A stretch of 15,000 bases of DNA from Neocallimastix lanati (nom. inval.) (GCA_016946835.1 JACVTC010000073.1:760001-775000), one strand, 5' to 3'; shown: positions 1 to 13,068, numbered from the stretch's first letter. Made by a program: numbers and translations. The notes: generated by a model from the letters alone, not told the origin.

Positions 1-99
1 GGTCCTCTGTTAAAATTAATTATAAAAAAAAAAAAATGTTAAAAGGATTCATCATCAAAAATTCTTATGACCGTATAAATTTAATTATAAATAAAGTTA

Positions 100-137
<38 letters not shown>

Positions 138-153
138 AAGAGAAAAATAAAAA

Positions 154-188
<35 letters not shown>

Positions 189-245
189 TGGGTAGGCCAA
201 AAAAATTCTATTCATGTGCATGTCATCTTTATTCTAGACTCTTCT

Positions 246-338
246 TTCATCAATTTATATATGCTCATAGCAGGAATATTAATGGTTGAATTTCTGAAAA
301 GGAGAGATGGTGTTAATGTATTTAAATTCTGTATTTAA
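246..338 (+). pseudogene. Possible LINE endonuclease fragment, upstream part
   Basis: A short open stretch reads SFINLYMLIAGILMVEFLKR. This resembles the endonuclease block of LINE proteins where an INxYxP strand is followed by a segment ending in a phenylalanine-rich helix start. It lies about 300 bases ahead of the clearer GDFN motif, which is the expected order. The preceding A and T homopolymers (about 103-134 and 157-186) are unlikely to be coding. The match is weak on its own and is supported mainly by position. Confidence 0.4.
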
Positions 339-452
339 ATAAATAAATTCTGTATGTATATAAGCCTTCAAGGAAACTGGTAAAAAAAAAAAAAAAAAAA
401 AAAAAAGTAAAGTTCCTTTTCTATTTTTAAAGGGAATTTTCCTTCTTTTCTT

Positions 453-483
<31 letters not shown>

Positions 484-591
484 CTACTTTCTTCAAAATA
501 GATGGTCTAAAAGTTCGTTTTAATGTTTTTTTTTTTCTGAAATTGAAAAAAAAAATGGTTTAAATGGTCATAATAAGGAAAAATTCACTTG

Positions 592-630
592 CTGTTCTTT
601 TTAGGAGATTTTAATATGTTCTTTGAAAAA
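592..630 (+). pseudogene. LINE endonuclease GDFN motif fragment
   Basis: One frame reads LFFLGDFNMFFEK. The GDFN signature is a catalytic motif of the apurinic/apyrimidinic-like endonuclease of LINEs, in which Asp and Asn act at the active site. The reading frame runs into a 17-base-class A run directly downstream and does not continue into recognisable sequence. The fragment identifies the endonuclease half of the element that precedes the reverse transcriptase blocks. Confidence 0.65.
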
Positions 631-1739
631 AAAAAAAAAAAACTTAAGAAGAAGTATAGATTATCAAAAATATTTCCCTTGACTGGACTGTTGCTAATCT
701 TACCAGGTAGTAGTATTACGTATTCTTAAAGGTTCTAAAATCTTCTTACTTCGACCCTATTATCTACAATAAAAGCTATGATTTTTCATGTATATTTTAT
801 CTTTTGCTTGTTCATTTGCAAATAATTTTTTTTTTTTTTTTGATCATTATCCTATCTTTTTATCTTGCAATAAGAATCTTTCAGATAGGTTTAAGAAACC
901 GAAGAAAAACTTTCAAATGATCTAAACAATATTTGATACCTATCCAGAATACAAATGCATTGTCTCATAATAATAATTACTTTTCGGTTTTAGCAAGTAA
1001 TCCTTAAATCCAAAATTTGATAAAATATCAACAGACGATATGGTTTAAAGAATTTATTAATACTTCAATCAATGTTGGTAAAAGAAATTAAAGCTCTTTT
1101 TATATTCCCCCCCTTCCAAATTCAAAAAAGGTCCTGCTTTCCATTGCCCAGAGTATGTAAAGAAAAACTTTAATTGTCAAACATTTTATCATATGAAAAT
1201 ATTAAACCTTTTTTTTTTTTTTTCAGATTGCCCTTCGATGAATACTTAATACTTATTTAGATCAATTTACTCAGTATCATAAATTATGCAAAGCTTTGAG
1301 ATAGGCTTAAAAAAAAAGGGGCTCCCTACGTTCCAATCGTTTCAAAGCAAATATTGTCAAAATTTGGTTAACTATTTTTATAGGAATAAAGACTTAGAGT
1401 TCGTGGTTTGGCGTAGTCTCAAGAAAGATCTCTAAAACTTGCATATTCAACTTCTACTCTTCCTCTTTATGTTAAGTCCTAAAAAATCTGGTTAGGATCT
1501 ATTCCGATTCCCAATGATCAACTTAAAAAAAAAAAAAAAAAAAAAACGTTGAGCTGAACCTTATAAGGACTTATATCGTCTGATTCTTCTGGTCAAAGCT
1601 TAAAAACCAAGATTATTGGGGCAAATGTTTTTTTTTTTCCGTAATAATAATCCTCGTAATCCAGATACCTTGGAATATTAAATGATCCTATTTCACATTT
1701 CACTCTCTGATATTTAAGATTACACAGTACTTTTTCTAT

Positions 1740-1800
1740 GAAGGGTACACAAAGCTCCTTGAACCTGATGGAATTCCTATTTGAATTGTTTATAAAGGAT
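1740..1800 (+). pseudogene. LINE reverse transcriptase N-terminal block (PDGIP)
   Basis: The + strand reads EGYTKLLEPDGIPI, a stop, then IVYKGF. This matches the LINE RT block PGPDGIPxExYK, with the usual Gly-Pro before PDG replaced by Glu-Pro and a TGA at 1782-1784 where the family has Glu (GAA would need one change plus a shift). The opposite-strand open frame at 1593-1814 is a shadow of this degraded sequence. Confidence 0.75.
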
Positions 1801-1863
1801 TTTTCTGTAATCATGATCTAAAAGAAAGGTTTCCTTCTGCTAGTAGATACCTTGAAATTATTA

Positions 1864-1915
<52 letters not shown>

Positions 1916-1938
1916 GGAAGGATCTTTTTTCTTATCTT

Positions 1939-2024
1939 AATGAATGGAACTCTGACTCTATTGTTTCTATTCCAAAGAAAGGTGAATCTTTTTAAATTGT
2001 AGTAATAATTATAGAGATAGAGGT
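1939..2024 (+). pseudogene. LINE reverse transcriptase fingers block
   Basis: The frame from 1939 reads NEWNSDSIVSIPKKGESF, and a second piece at 2001-2024 reads SNNYRDRG. LINE reverse transcriptases have W..S.I.PIPKKGD, then a short spacer and NYRGISL at this point. The two pieces are separated by stop codons. The block is preceded by a T tract and a long A tract at about 1863-1911. Confidence 0.8.
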
Positions 2025-2134
2025 AATCTTTCTTATTAATATCGGTTTTATAATTCTAACAACAAAAAAAAAAAAAAAAAATAGTCACAGATCGGAATTT
2101 CTAAATATGTATTTTGAATTATAATTTTATTAGA

Positions 2135-2274
2135 CCTGAACAGTTTTGTTTTTTTACGCAATCATGAAGAATGAATGTATCCGTCTCTATATTTCTATTT
2201 AAAGAAATTTGTCAAAGAAGACAAAGAAGAAAAATAAAAAAAAAAGTCAATTCACATATGTAGCTCTTTTAATG

Positions 2275-2309
<35 letters not shown>

Positions 2310-2418
2310 CTACAACTCTGTTCTCATTTTCAGCACTCCTATAAAAAAAAAATTTTTTTTTTTTCACCTTGGTATCTGTGACAAATGGTTTGATTTCATT
2401 TCTAAGTTCTATCTTTAA
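2135..2418 (+). pseudogene. LINE reverse transcriptase motif A region
   Basis: The piece starts with PEQF, as in the family's QFGFR block, then reads NHEECISLYISI in a shifted frame. The motif A segment reads TYVA, then FNDLK in the neighbouring frame, then a run of 28 A (2280-2307), then AYNSV. The family consensus is aFiDlkKAyDsV, so both Asp residues appear as Asn. After AYNSV the frame continues through an A and T run to LGICDKWFDFISKFY, matching the lGI..K.f.fi..lY helix that follows motif A. The open frame at 2209-2418 covers part of this but begins with TTG and is not a gene. Confidence 0.85.
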
Positions 2419-2437
2419 AACTAGAGCTCGTTACCCT

Positions 2438-2540
2438 TGATATGTTATCAAATGAATTTCCTATTCATTGTGGGGTTAGACAAGGTTGCCTATTATCACC
2501 AAATTTATTTAATTTAATTTTAAATAATTGTGAATAAATA
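2438..2540 (+). pseudogene. LINE reverse transcriptase motif B fragment
   Basis: The frame reads LSNEFPIHCGVRQGCLLSPN followed by LFNLILNN and then a stop. GVRQGCxLSPxLFN is the highly conserved motif B of LINE reverse transcriptases. It is the best preserved piece of the element and fixes the strand and class. Confidence 0.92.
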
Positions 2541-2544
2541 TGGT

Positions 2545-2586
2545 GTTAGTATTGGTAATATAAAAAAAAAAAAATGTTTGTGGTGG

Positions 2587-2630
<44 letters not shown>

Positions 2631-2660
2631 AATGATATTTTTTTTATAGCCCCTAGTTGA
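2545..2660 (+). pseudogene. LINE reverse transcriptase catalytic motif C, split by a T run
   Basis: A frame reads GVSIGN, then an A run, then CGGL, then a run of 39 T (2589-2627), then ANDIFFIAP. Intact elements read a G.....GLLFADDI.LIAP-like segment here, with the F/Y-A-D-D catalytic box. The first catalytic Asp is replaced by Asn (AAT) and the T run sits exactly where the family has Leu-Phe codons. Confidence 0.85.
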
Positions 2661-2714
2661 AAGAAAAATGAAGGCTCTACTTCTTCATGTTTTTTTTTTT
2701 TTTTTTTTTTGGGG

Positions 2715-3000
2715 GGGCTAATAAAAATGAAATGTCTTTCGGTATCAATAAATGCACTACGATGATCATGAAGCCCGTAAATTTTATATCATATTCTGGT
2801 TAGGAAGATCTTACATTTCACCTTGGTATGTAATCAATCCCTAAAGAATCTACGTATATTTACTTAAGTATTCCCCCCTTCAGTAATGAACTTTCCCTTA
2901 AGCCTATTATCACTAAAGTAAATTGCAAGCCGAGTCACAGTTCCAAACATAAAATAGAATTTTACCTTAGTAATAATAATATTTTGATTAATAAAATTAC
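2715..3000 (+). pseudogene. LINE reverse transcriptase thumb and linker fragments
   Basis: The frame at 2720 reads NKNEMSFGINKC then TTMIMKPVNF, typical of the LINE RT block W...n.M.FGinKC. A later piece near 2808-2876 reads DLTFHLGM, a stop, then SIPKESTYIYLSIP, matching the F.lg...IP....Y.YLGIPF block. After this come LKPIITKV and IEFYLSN, as in the helical region downstream. Stops and indels separate these pieces. Confidence 0.8.
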
Positions 3001-3738
3001 AATTTTTTTTTTTTTTTTTAAACCATTCAATGAATTTTTTTTTTTTTTTTTTTTTTTTTTTTCGGTGGGGGGCATAAAGAATAAATAAATAAAAAAAGAA
3101 TCCATATGTCTTTTTTTTTTTTTTTTTTAGCTTTATAGGTTTAATTATTAAAAAAGATCCAATTGGATTCCCAAGATTATTAATTTATTGATTTATATTT
3201 ACTACTGAATGAACGTATCAATAAAACATGGGAAAGTTTTTTTTTTTAGTAGTTAATCATTCTATCAAACTTTTTTTTTTTTTTATTTCATTTTAATATA
3301 TGTATATAAGACTAAAATGATTTCTATATAAAAGTAAGAATAACAAAGTTATTTTATTAACTTTATTTTCTATAGATACAAATTTCAACATTTAAATTAT
3401 ATCATTATTTTTATTTTTGTTCATTATTTTATTTATTTTATTTACCTATTTATCTATTTATCTATCTTTTTTATATGTTACAATTACCATATACCGTCAT
3501 TCAAACATAATATCATTTATAATATTATATACTTTTAATTTGACAAAAAAAAAAAAAAAAAAAAAAAAATTTTTAAAAAAAAATTAGTTAAAAAAATTTT
3601 TTAATTAAAATAATTGTGAATTATCCTCCTCCCTCGTTCACTAAAAATAAAACAAGTAAACAAATATACAAAAAAAAAAAAAAAAAAAAAAAATGGATGA
3701 AATTATTGTCATTACAGGAAAAAGCATGATATCCGTTT

Positions 3739-3865
3739 AAAACCTTTTAATTACTGTCTTTTTTTTTTTTTTTTTTTTTTAAACAAAAAGTATTATCTAT
3801 AAATAATTTACTAAAAACTATTCTTTGTTAAAAAATGGTCATTATTGTAAAACCTTTTAATTACT

Positions 3866-3909
<44 letters not shown>

Positions 3910-3948
3910 AAAAAATATTATCTATAAAGAATTTACTTAAAACAATTT
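3739..3948. repeat. Tandem duplication of a unit of about 110 bases
   Basis: Copy 1 covers about 3739-3823 and copy 2 about 3849-3948. Each begins with an identical 19-base segment (3739-3757 and 3849-3867), then a long T run (shorter in copy 1, longer in copy 2), then a shared block around TATTATCTATAAA with a few changes. The bases between the copies are unrelated. The T-run length is the main difference between the copies. Confidence 0.85.
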
Positions 3949-3960
3949 TTTTTTGTGTAG

Positions 3961-4032
3961 GGTCAATCCAAAAACTTTTTATGGAGGTTAGCCCTTCCCC
4001 AAGTACTAACTGCCAGGATAAAAAAAAGAAAA
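3961..4032 (+). pseudogene. Possible LINE C-terminal fragment
   Basis: A short island of ordinary base composition stands out in AT-rich DNA. The + strand reads GQSKNFLWRLALPQVLTARI followed by KKRK without a stop. An LWRLAL....LT..RI pattern is common in the C-terminal zinc-binding region that follows the RT of many LINEs. It lies on the same strand and downstream of the RT relic, so it could be the tail of the same element after expansion of the DNA between. The match is short and rests on recognition only. Confidence 0.4.
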
Positions 4033-4776
4033 TAATAGTCGAACTTTATTATATTATATTATATATAATATAAAAGAATGTAACTTTTTTTCTTTTTTCT
4101 TTTTTTTTTTTTTTGTAATTATATTTATAAACAATATTCCATAATATATATAATATATATGAATATATAATAAAATATTAAAATATAAAAGTTTATTGTT
4201 TATTATGGATTTATGGATGATGGATTATGGATTAAGGATTTTATTATGATTAATAAATATATTTATCGCAATAAAAAAAATTGATGGATTATGTATATAG
4301 ATAATTATATTTATCAATAAATAATTATAAATTAAATTTTTTTTATATATTTTTTTAATTTAAATTTTTTTTTTTTCCTTTTGTAAATTATATTTTATAT
4401 ATATGTATATATATTTTTTTTGGTAAATTAATTAAAAATAAAATTGAATTATAAATATTATATATTATATTGTATATATATTATATTATATTTTATATTT
4501 AATTAGTAATAAAAAAAAATTTTTTTGAAAATAATGAAAATTTACAAATAAAACTATTTCAGAAAAGTTTAAAAAAAAAACAAAAAAAACAAAAAAAATA
4601 AAAAAAAAAAAAAAAAAAAAACATTGTTACTCTATGTATAAAAATTCTGTAAAGTTATTATATAATCTTTTTGAATAAGAAAAAAAAAGTATATAAATAT
4701 AACTTTTAATAAAACAATTAATACTTAATGAACTATAATTGTATTTTTTTTTTTATTCGATATGTTTATAATATAA

Positions 4777-4807
<31 letters not shown>

Positions 4808-6039
4808 TAATATTATCTTCACCTAATATCCAAAATATCAACTATATATTATAATCTATAAAAACAATATAAATATATATATTTAAAATCTTACTAATAA
4901 TAATAATTAAATCATAATAATAATTAATGATAGAAATTTATTATTATATTAAAATTAAGTTTATTCTCTATAATTATTATTATATTATTATTATTATTTA
5001 GTTGATTTTTATATAATTTGAATAATTTGTCCTATTGAAAAAATATTAAATTTATTTTATATCAATATATATTTTTTTTTTAAATCCATTTTTCATTATT
5101 AATTTTTTTTATAGTTTAAAATTACATAGTATGGAGTATCCATAAAAAAATTTTTTTAATTAAAAAAAAATATTAACATATTAAAAAAATTTTATTTTCT
5201 TTGTAAATAATTAATCTTTGTGAAACAGCGATTGATTGGAAATAAAGTCCTTAAAATCGATAATTTATTATTATTATAAAATAAAAAATTTTTTTTTAAA
5301 AAAAAAAATAAAGCATTATAGCTTTAAAAAATTATAATAAGTTTATATGAATAGTTATTCATTTATTTATTTATCATTATTCTTCTTTATATATCTCTCA
5401 TAACATTTAAATAAATACTTCATTGTCAAATAATATTATTATAAAATTATAATATATGTACATTTTATAAATTTCAAGAAGAACAAGTACAATTACTATG
5501 TGAATTTCATAAAAGTCTATGTATATGTAATTTTTTTTTTTACTTCAAAAAATATACAAATATATATTATGAAATCAATTATTTATCTTAGTTTTCATTA
5601 TTTTATATAAAAAAATAAATATTTATATATTCAATGAATTTGAAAAAATTAAACCAAGAGTCAACATTTTTTCTTTTTAGCAAATTAAAATGTTCAATAT
5701 GCAATCAATTCATTATTTAATATAAAATTTACAAAGATTAAAGATTAAAGTTATCATAAATTTAATATAAAAAATAAAAAAAAAAAAATTAATTTTCCTT
5801 AACTATTTTTTCCTTTATCCTTTCTCTCTCTTTTTTTTATTTTTTATTTTTGAATTAATATTTTTTTTTTATAAAGTTAATTGACTAAATATTTATATAT
5901 ATTAATCAAAACTCTTTATTATTTATGAAAAAAAATAAAATAAAAAAAAAACAAGAAATAATAAAATATTAATAAAATAATAGATAATAAATATAGAATT
6001 CAAAATAGAAGATGTAAAGTTAAATTTTATTTTTTTTTT

Positions 6040-6105
6040 ATTTATTATTTTATTATTTATTATTTATTATTTTATTATTTATTATTTATTATTTTATTTA
6101 TAATA
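6040..6105. repeat. TTATT-rich microsatellite
   Basis: Reiterated TTATTTATTA and TTATTTTATTA units form an imperfect tandem tract. It probably arose by slippage in AT-only sequence. No function is visible. Confidence 0.7.
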
Positions 6106-6879
6106 AGCTACATTTTATAATGATTCAATCTTTCGATAATTATATATGATATATAAAATTTTTATTTAAATAAATAAATAAAAAAAAAAAATTTAGTTGA
6201 TAATAATATAAAAAGTATTTTATATAATTAAATTTTATAATAATTCAATTAAAACTTTTTTTTTTATTAATTTTTTTTTATTAATTTTTTTTATTAATTT
6301 TTTTTTTTGATGCTGAAGCTCAACTATTGGATTATTTTTTTTTATTAGATATTGGTCTTAATATATATTTTTTTATATCTAATTATCTTATTATTTAATT
6401 TTATAAGAGAGAGAAGCACAATTAATAAGTTATATAATAGAGTTAGCAAGTAATTGATTAACATTTTTTATACTATATTATATTATATTTTATCTTTTGT
6501 TTATTATAAATTAAATTAAATTGGAGTATATTGATATATATAAAGAAAGTAAAGTTCCTTTAGTTAATGAATAATTAATAAATAATGCTTAAACATTTTT
6601 ATATTTAAGGAGGTTATTTTCTGTATTTTATATATTTATTCTTTTTATTTGTTTATCTTTTAGTTTTTAATTATAAAAGTTTTATATTTTAAATTAAATT
6701 TTTAATTGTTAATTCATTAAATATTTTTTTTTATTATTTTTTATTTTTATTTTTATTTTTATTTTTATTTTTAATTTAGTTAAAAAGGAAATAATTAAAA
6801 ATAAATAATTTTTTTTTATTTAAAATTTCTTTATTCGTTTGAAATTATGGAAAACTTAATAATAATGATAATAATAAAC

Positions 6880-6913
<34 letters not shown>

Positions 6914-6914
6914 G
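6880..6914. repeat. AAT trinucleotide microsatellite
   Basis: A clean run of about eleven AAT/ATA triplets, preceded by a looser AATAATGATAATAA stretch. It is outside any supportable gene. Confidence 0.8.
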
Positions 6915-8510
6915 AATATATTTAATTAAAAATTAAATAAGGATTCTTAAAATTAAAAATTATATAAAATATATAAAATATAAAAAAAAAAACTAAAAAT
7001 TTAAAAATAAAAAAAAAATAAAATAAAAATAAAAATTAAAGAAATAACATAAATATATAAAATAAATATATATAAAACTATATATATATAATTTTAGATA
7101 AAGAGGAACTAAATATATATCAATTAGAAATAGAGAAGGATAAATTCTATGTAGTTTTATTCTTATTTTTAAATACATATAAGATAATATAAAAGAAATA
7201 TAAAAATTTTAATGGAAATTTCATTTTTATATAATTTAATAAAATAAAAAAAATTTTTAAACAATTTTTAGCCATTTTTTTTTTATTATTATTTATATTT
7301 TTATTATTATAATTATTATTATTTTTATTTTTATTAGAAATTTAATGAAATATTAATATTGACAATAACAAATAATAAAGTCTAATTATAATATATGATA
7401 TATATTATAATTATAGATTGTATAAATATATTGGTTTTAATTTATTTATTTATTTATTTTTTTTTTTGATATGCCTCACTAAACTTATTACCTATATTAC
7501 CTATTAAAAGAAATAAAGTTAAAAGCAAAACTAATGATTGCTATTTATTATTGAAAAATAAAAAATAGTTTAACTTTACTTTTAATATCTAATTACTATT
7601 TATTTTAATATTAAAAAAAAAAATTATTTTTGTTTATATTAGGTAAATATCACTAATCGATTAAATATATTTATTAATTATTAAAAAATAAAATTAGTAG
7701 TAAGAATAATAATAATACAAAGAATGTTGACTACAATTAACTTTTTATATATAAATGCTTTAACATTACATCTTTAATATTTCTACAATTATAGTATTAA
7801 ATTTCTTTATTTTTTTACTATTAATTATGATAATTACATAATAATATATATAAATATAATTAATTATTATATTATTAGCTATATTAATTATTCATCAAAT
7901 ATAAATCTATTATTTATTATTATTTATTATTATTTAATATTATTTGTTATTATAAACAAAATATAGCCATTAAACAAATATATATATTTATAGTATATCT
8001 TTATATTATTGGCTAATAACTAATGTCTTACAAATTCATTATTCCTATTTAGTATATATAAAATTTATGAAAAATTAATATATTAAACTCTAATATATTA
8101 AAATATTTTTACTTATTATTTGAATTTAAAGTAAAATTCTAACATGCATCATCTTTTTTGTAATACCATAAAAAATACTTTTTTACCACATTTCAAATAA
8201 TTATTCTTTAATAATTTCGCTATTTAATTTATATTAACAAATATTATTATTATTATTAATATTACTATTATTAATTATTATTATTAATTATTATTAATTA
8301 TTAATTATTATTATGGTTGAGTTTATTGTTATTATTATTATAAACAAAATATCTTTTTTAAATTAAAATGCATGAATTTTATAATACTTCATTATCTATA
8401 AAGTTATTTCTTTATTGCTATACGCCACATTATATGCTATAGTGTTACAATCCTCTTTAGTATAAAAATAATGAAATTATATATAAAATTAAATAGTTAA
8501 ATAGATTGAA

Positions 8511-8648
8511 ATTATTTATTAATATTTATTTTATTATTAAATTTTTTATTAATATTTATTTTATTATTTATTTTATTATTTATTAATATTTATTTTATTA
8601 TTTATTAATATTTATTAATATTTATTTATTAATATTTATTATATTATT
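8511..8648. repeat. TATTAATATTTATTTTATTA minisatellite
   Basis: About 140 bases made of repeated ATTAATATTTATTTTATT units with internal shortening. Copies differ by gain or loss of TTA or TTTA blocks. No coding potential is seen. Confidence 0.75.
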
Positions 8649-9831
8649 TAGTTAAAAGTATTAAACTTTATTTCTTACAATAAAAAAAAAGTTAATTAAA
8701 TGTTAATTTATATTCTCATTTAAACAAATAAATTATAAATATATTATTAATAAATTATTAAATATATTAAATATATAAATGAATACTATTTTAATATTTA
8801 TTATTTCTATTAAAACAGACGAAGTTGTTCCAATTTAATATAAACATATATAACTTTTAAGTGAGGAATTTAAGTTTTATTTCAATTTATTTATATATTG
8901 ACACATATTAAAAATATAATCGATACAAATTAAAATAAATATATTTTCTGTTAATTGAATTAATTTAAATATCCAAATTGAATTAATTAAAATTTTTATT
9001 TTTATGTTTATTTTATTAATACAAAATATTTTTATTTATTATTTAAATCAATTTTATATTAATGTTTAACTTTATATTGAGATTAATGCAATTTAACCAC
9101 ACCACTATTATAGCATAACATCTTTAATGAATGTATATTAATAGAATTAAGATAGCATTTTTGGAGTTCTGTCCATCCATAGAAAGGAACTCATCATGGT
9201 TTTCTTTTCTTTTTTTTTTTAGTTCCTTTTTTTTTATATGACCGAAAAATCAAAAAAGTCAAAAAATCAAAAATTAAAAAAAAAAAAAATTTGAACATAA
9301 CAAATTATAAAATCCATTTGTTGATTAATTAAAGTATAATTAGTATTAATTTATAAAGTTATTGATGAATTTCATATTTACTTTATAGTTTAATATTTGT
9401 TTTTATTAATAGGAAGATTGCTATTAATAGTTAATTTAGGTAAAAATAAAAAATTGAACTTCAAAAATTACTACAAATAATAATTAGTAACAGTAACAGT
9501 AATAGTAGATAGTAGATAATAAGAGTAATGGTAAGAGTAAGAATAATATTATTATTAGGTTTATGTTGTATATTAAAGCGATTTAGTATTAATTTAGCAT
9601 AAATTGAGCAAATCAATCTAATGAAAAAAAAAATCCATATTAAAATATTAATGCGTATACATTAATAATTAATATTATTATTTATACATCATTTTCTTTA
9701 TTTCATTTATACAATTTATAATATTATAATACTCATTTTATATTATTATTATTACTAATTATTAATTATTATTTTTAATTTTAATTTTAATTTTTTTTTT
9801 TTTATTTCAATAAATTTTATATATTCATTAA

Positions 9832-9836
<5 letters not shown>

Positions 9837-9875
<39 letters not shown>
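9837..9875. repeat. Long T homopolymer
   Basis: An uninterrupted run of about 40 T stands between AAAG and CTTTTCAC. It is one of the longest pure homopolymers of the window and lies outside the LINE relic, so such runs are not confined to the element. Confidence 0.85.
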
Positions 9876-9949
9876 CTTTTCACTGTAATAAATGTAATAA
9901 TTTTTTTTTTATTTTTTTTTCTTTTTATGTAATATATATTAAAAATGAT

Positions 9950-10135
9950 AAATTAATAAATATGAATAAATATAAAATATTAATAAATATGAATAAATAT
10001 GAATGAATAAATATAAATAAATATAATTAAAGAGTAATAAATAAATATTAATAAATATATATAAATATAAATAAATATTAATAAATAAATATAAATAAAT
10101 ATTAATAAATAAATATAAATAAATATTTAAATTAT
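9950..10135. repeat. AATAAATAT minisatellite
   Basis: About 185 bases of repeated TAATAAATAT and AAATATAAATAAATAT units, with a few GAATAAATAT variants at the left end. It is near-complementary in pattern to the tract at 8511-8648, which carries the same motif on the other strand. Confidence 0.75.
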
Positions 10136-10335
10136 TAAATAATAATTACATTAAATCATTTCATTTATTTCATTTGTGATTATAAATAGATGAAATAAAA
10201 ATTCAAAATAAAATTTAATTTTTTCATTTTTTTAATTTTTTATTTTAGTTCTAAAAAAAGTTTTTTCTGTTTCTTTATTTATATTTATTTTATTATTTTA
10301 ATTTGATTAAGAGAGAAGAAAATATAAAACATAAA

Positions 10336-10555
10336 ATATAAAAAGAAAAATCGAAAGAAAATATTTTTTAAACAGTATTTTTAATTATAATAATAATAAC
10401 AAGCGAATAATAATACCAAAAAGTAATTATATTTTTAAATAAAAATATATTAAAACAATTGAAAATATTTAATTATAAATATAAAAAGAAAAATAAAAAG
10501 AAAATATTTTTAAATCGTAATTTTAATAATAATAATAATAATAATAATAGTAATA
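10336..10555. repeat. Diverged direct duplication of a unit of about 75 bases
   Basis: Copy 1 (about 10336-10410) and copy 2 (about 10479-10555) share the order ATATAAAAAGAAAAA, AAAGAAAATATTTTT, a short C- or G-containing break, TTTTAAT and then a tract of AAT triplets. Copy 2 has a longer AAT tract. The shared order of different blocks argues for duplication rather than chance AT similarity. No gene is visible in either copy. Confidence 0.65.
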
Positions 10556-10953
10556 ATAAAAGAATAGATATAAATTAAATTAAAAAAATATAACAAAAAA
10601 GAAGAAAATACATATTTACATTTTACTATTTTTTTTTATTAATATTATATTCCTTTATATATATTTCTATTTTATATCTACTTTTATATATACTTATAGC
10701 AACAACAAAATAATACTATTTGTATAATTATAATAATAATAACAATAAGAAAATAGCATTTTAATATTTCTTTTATTATTATTATTATACTTATTACTTT
10801 CAAATAAATCTTTTTTATTATTTTATATTAGATAAATTTAAAATAGAAAAGAAAAAAAAATATTTTTTTTATGAAAGAAATATTATTGATAATAAATTTA
10901 ATAACATATTAAAAAAAAAGTGTATAAAAATAAAATTAAAATATAATATCAAA

Positions 10954-13068
<2,115 letters not shown>

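Larger units (their letters stand above)
180..3250 (+). mobile_element. Decayed LINE (non-LTR) retrotransposon, APE plus RT type
   Basis: This is a relic of a LINE whose single long reading frame once encoded an apurinic-like endonuclease followed by a reverse transcriptase. On the + strand and in the right order one can read an endonuclease LGDFNM motif near 601, an RT block with PDGIP near 1764, a fingers block ending IPKKGESF near 1990, NNYRDRG near 2004, PEQF near 2135, motif A near 2254-2325, motif B (GVRQGCLLSP) near 2472, motif C (FANDI) near 2625, and a thumb block with FGINKC near 2738. The pieces lie in different frames, with many stops and long A or T runs between them, so no functional protein can be made. 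The base composition is less AT-rich than the DNA that follows. The left edge is uncertain and may lie outside the window; the right edge is not marked by a visible tail or target-site duplication. Confidence 0.85.
4040..10850. other. Long AT-rich non-coding stretch
   Basis: I see no supportable gene on either strand in this stretch. It is made of A and T runs, short AT/TA and AAT tracts, and degenerate TATT/AATA repeats. The only open frame of note, 6993-7178 on the - strand, encodes almost only Tyr, Phe, Ile and Leu and is a composition artefact. No tRNA or rRNA signature was found. Local repeats are listed separately. Confidence 0.8.

Noticed and set aside
36-338. 100-residue open frame on the + strand
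   Set aside because: Its first two thirds are Lys and Phe runs from A and T homopolymers. Only the last third resembles a LINE endonuclease piece, so it is part of the relic and not a gene.
1593-1814. 73-residue open frame on the - strand
   Set aside because: The + strand at the same place carries the PDGIP block of the LINE RT, so this frame is a shadow.
6993-7178. 61-residue open frame on the - strand
   Set aside because: It encodes almost only Tyr, Phe, Ile and Leu from AT-only DNA and has no codon structure of a gene.
7944-8352. Shared TTATAAACAAAATAT word at about 7950 and 8338 as a dispersed element
   Set aside because: The match is short and embedded in TTA repeats on both sides, so it can arise by slippage and chance.
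9182-9232. Inverted repeat AAAGGAACT / AGTTCCTTT as a hairpin or element end
   Set aside because: Only nine bases pair, the loop is T-rich, and the word AGTTCCTTT also occurs near 411 and 6552, so chance is not excluded. No target-site duplication is visible.
10923-10930. TATAAAAA about 25 bases before the start codon as a TATA box
   Set aside because: The spacing to the start codon is too short for a promoter with a leader, and the same word is everywhere in this DNA.
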